A stretch of DNA of 21,712 bases from Oscillospiraceae bacterium (GTDB lineage Bacteria; Bacillota; Clostridia; Oscillospirales; Acutalibacteraceae), in NCBI GenBank assembly GCA_031273775.1, contig JAISRF010000147.1, forward strand, positions 1 to 21,712. The letters are read 5' to 3'. Shown piece after piece: positions 21,350 through 21,712 of this stretch; within the stretch, counting starts at the first letter, position 1, and the number at the start of each line of letters is the position of its first letter. The translations under genes and the position numbers were made by a program. A model generated the notes under the pieces. That model was not told the origin of the DNA and did not search any database. It was given only the letters and a program-made list of their open reading frames with translations.

Positions 21350-21375
21350 ATTGGCCGATTTTTTTGCTGGCCAAT
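21350..21375 (+). promoter_or_regulatory. inverted repeat at the transcription start
   Basis: ATTGGCC (21350-21356) and GGCCAAT (21369-21375) flank a T-rich 12-base loop and begin at the predicted start of transcription. It could be a repressor operator or a 5' stabilising stem. With its T-run inside the loop it is not a classical terminator. Confidence 0.45.
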
Positions 21376-21401
21376 ACAACTGATTCACGGAGTTGATAGA
21401 T

Positions 21402-21712
21402 TTGCTGTGCCGCTTAAACCGTATGAGTTTCAAACATGTTTTTGCCGTTGCCTCCGCGCTTGCCCTGGCTGTGCTTTTGTGCTCTTGCGACACGCTGACC
21501 CCGGTTTCCGTACCCGAGGTGTTCCCCAATCCGCCCGCCGATTACACAATGCCTTATTACATATACTGTGAAAAAGGCTCGCACACCGTAACCATCTACG
21601 CACGTTATTCCGATGGGAGCTACAAAGAATACAAAAAGTTTCCCACCGCCACCGGGCTAACCTCCGGGCGTACGCCCGTGGGTGAATTCACGCTGGGCGG
21701 TCGTGACCGCTG
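21402..21712 (+). CDS. exported lipoprotein, L,D-transpeptidase (YkuD)-like, 5' part only
   Basis: The TTG at 21402 follows GGAG (21389-21392) at nine bases; an ATG at 21423 in the same frame has no ribosome site. The N-terminus is basic (LLCRLNRMSFKH), then hydrophobic (VFAVASALALAVLL), then a lipobox-like LLCSC. The mature part after a Pro-rich linker reads YYIYCEKGSHTVTIYARYSD and then KKFPTATGLTSGRTPVGEFT. The pattern of a short polar strand leading to TG...TPxGxFT is that of the YkuD domain, which makes 3-3 peptidoglycan crosslinks or spore-coat and wall modifications. The catalytic His and Cys motif lies beyond the window, so activity cannot be judged. Confidence 0.75.
   Translation, partial: MLCRLNRMSFKHVFAVASALALAVLLCSCDTLTPVSVPEVFPNPPADYTMPYYIYCEKGSHTVTIYARYSDGSYKEYKKFPTATGLTSGRTPVGEFTLGGRDR

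Overview
The window looks like chromosomal DNA of an endospore-forming, GC-rich member of the Clostridia, probably an Oscillospiraceae/Ruminococcaceae-type lineage. The support is sigG and spoVA sporulation genes, RNase J, a GdpP-type c-di-AMP phosphodiesterase, WhiA, RapZ, a PHP-domain DnaE, and strong Shine-Dalgarno sites with many GTG/TTG starts. No rRNA, tRNA, CRISPR array, transposase or integrase was recognised.

Layout. (1) Bases 1-1400 are an accessory patch. A + strand run of very short, mostly membrane-type frames (to 635) converges on a minus-strand pair of unrecognised, apparently decaying frames (694-1284), with a bidirectional hairpin between them (659-688). (2) A near-consensus sigma-A promoter and a structured leader of about 220 nt drive RNase J (rnjA), followed by gdpP. 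Two copies of a GTAGGGGC-type repeat lie between these genes, and a strong terminator hairpin follows at 5800. (3) gyrA, with its own promoter, is followed by an orphan parA. (4) sigG is on the minus strand with a candidate sigma-F promoter and an odd leader. (5) Divergently, murB-rapZ-whiA-dnaE form a tight operon. The yvcK gene that usually sits between rapZ and whiA is absent. (6) spoVAC-spoVAD lie on the minus strand with a candidate sigma-G promoter and no spoVAE. (7) metG and a PHP-type histidinol phosphatase (hisJ) follow. (8) The window ends inside an exported L,D-transpeptidase-like lipoprotein.

The genes are mostly housekeeping: RNA decay, c-di-AMP turnover, DNA topology, replication and segregation, peptidoglycan precursor synthesis and its regulation, Met-tRNA charging and histidine synthesis. 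Forespore genes (sigG, spoVA) are interleaved on the opposite strand.

The most unusual signal is a scattered set of period-7 tandem repeats with different unit sequences. Perfect (CTGTCAA)x3 tracts followed by the same CTAAAT sit just before the ribosome sites of both whiA and hisJ. Two tracts (TTCTCCA-type and TTCGGAA) are translated in frame inside dnaE. A GGACAGT-type tract forms the last codons of metG. This looks like a dispersed heptamer repeat family that tolerates or invades coding sequence. I did not find convincing evidence of a new defence or biosynthetic system.
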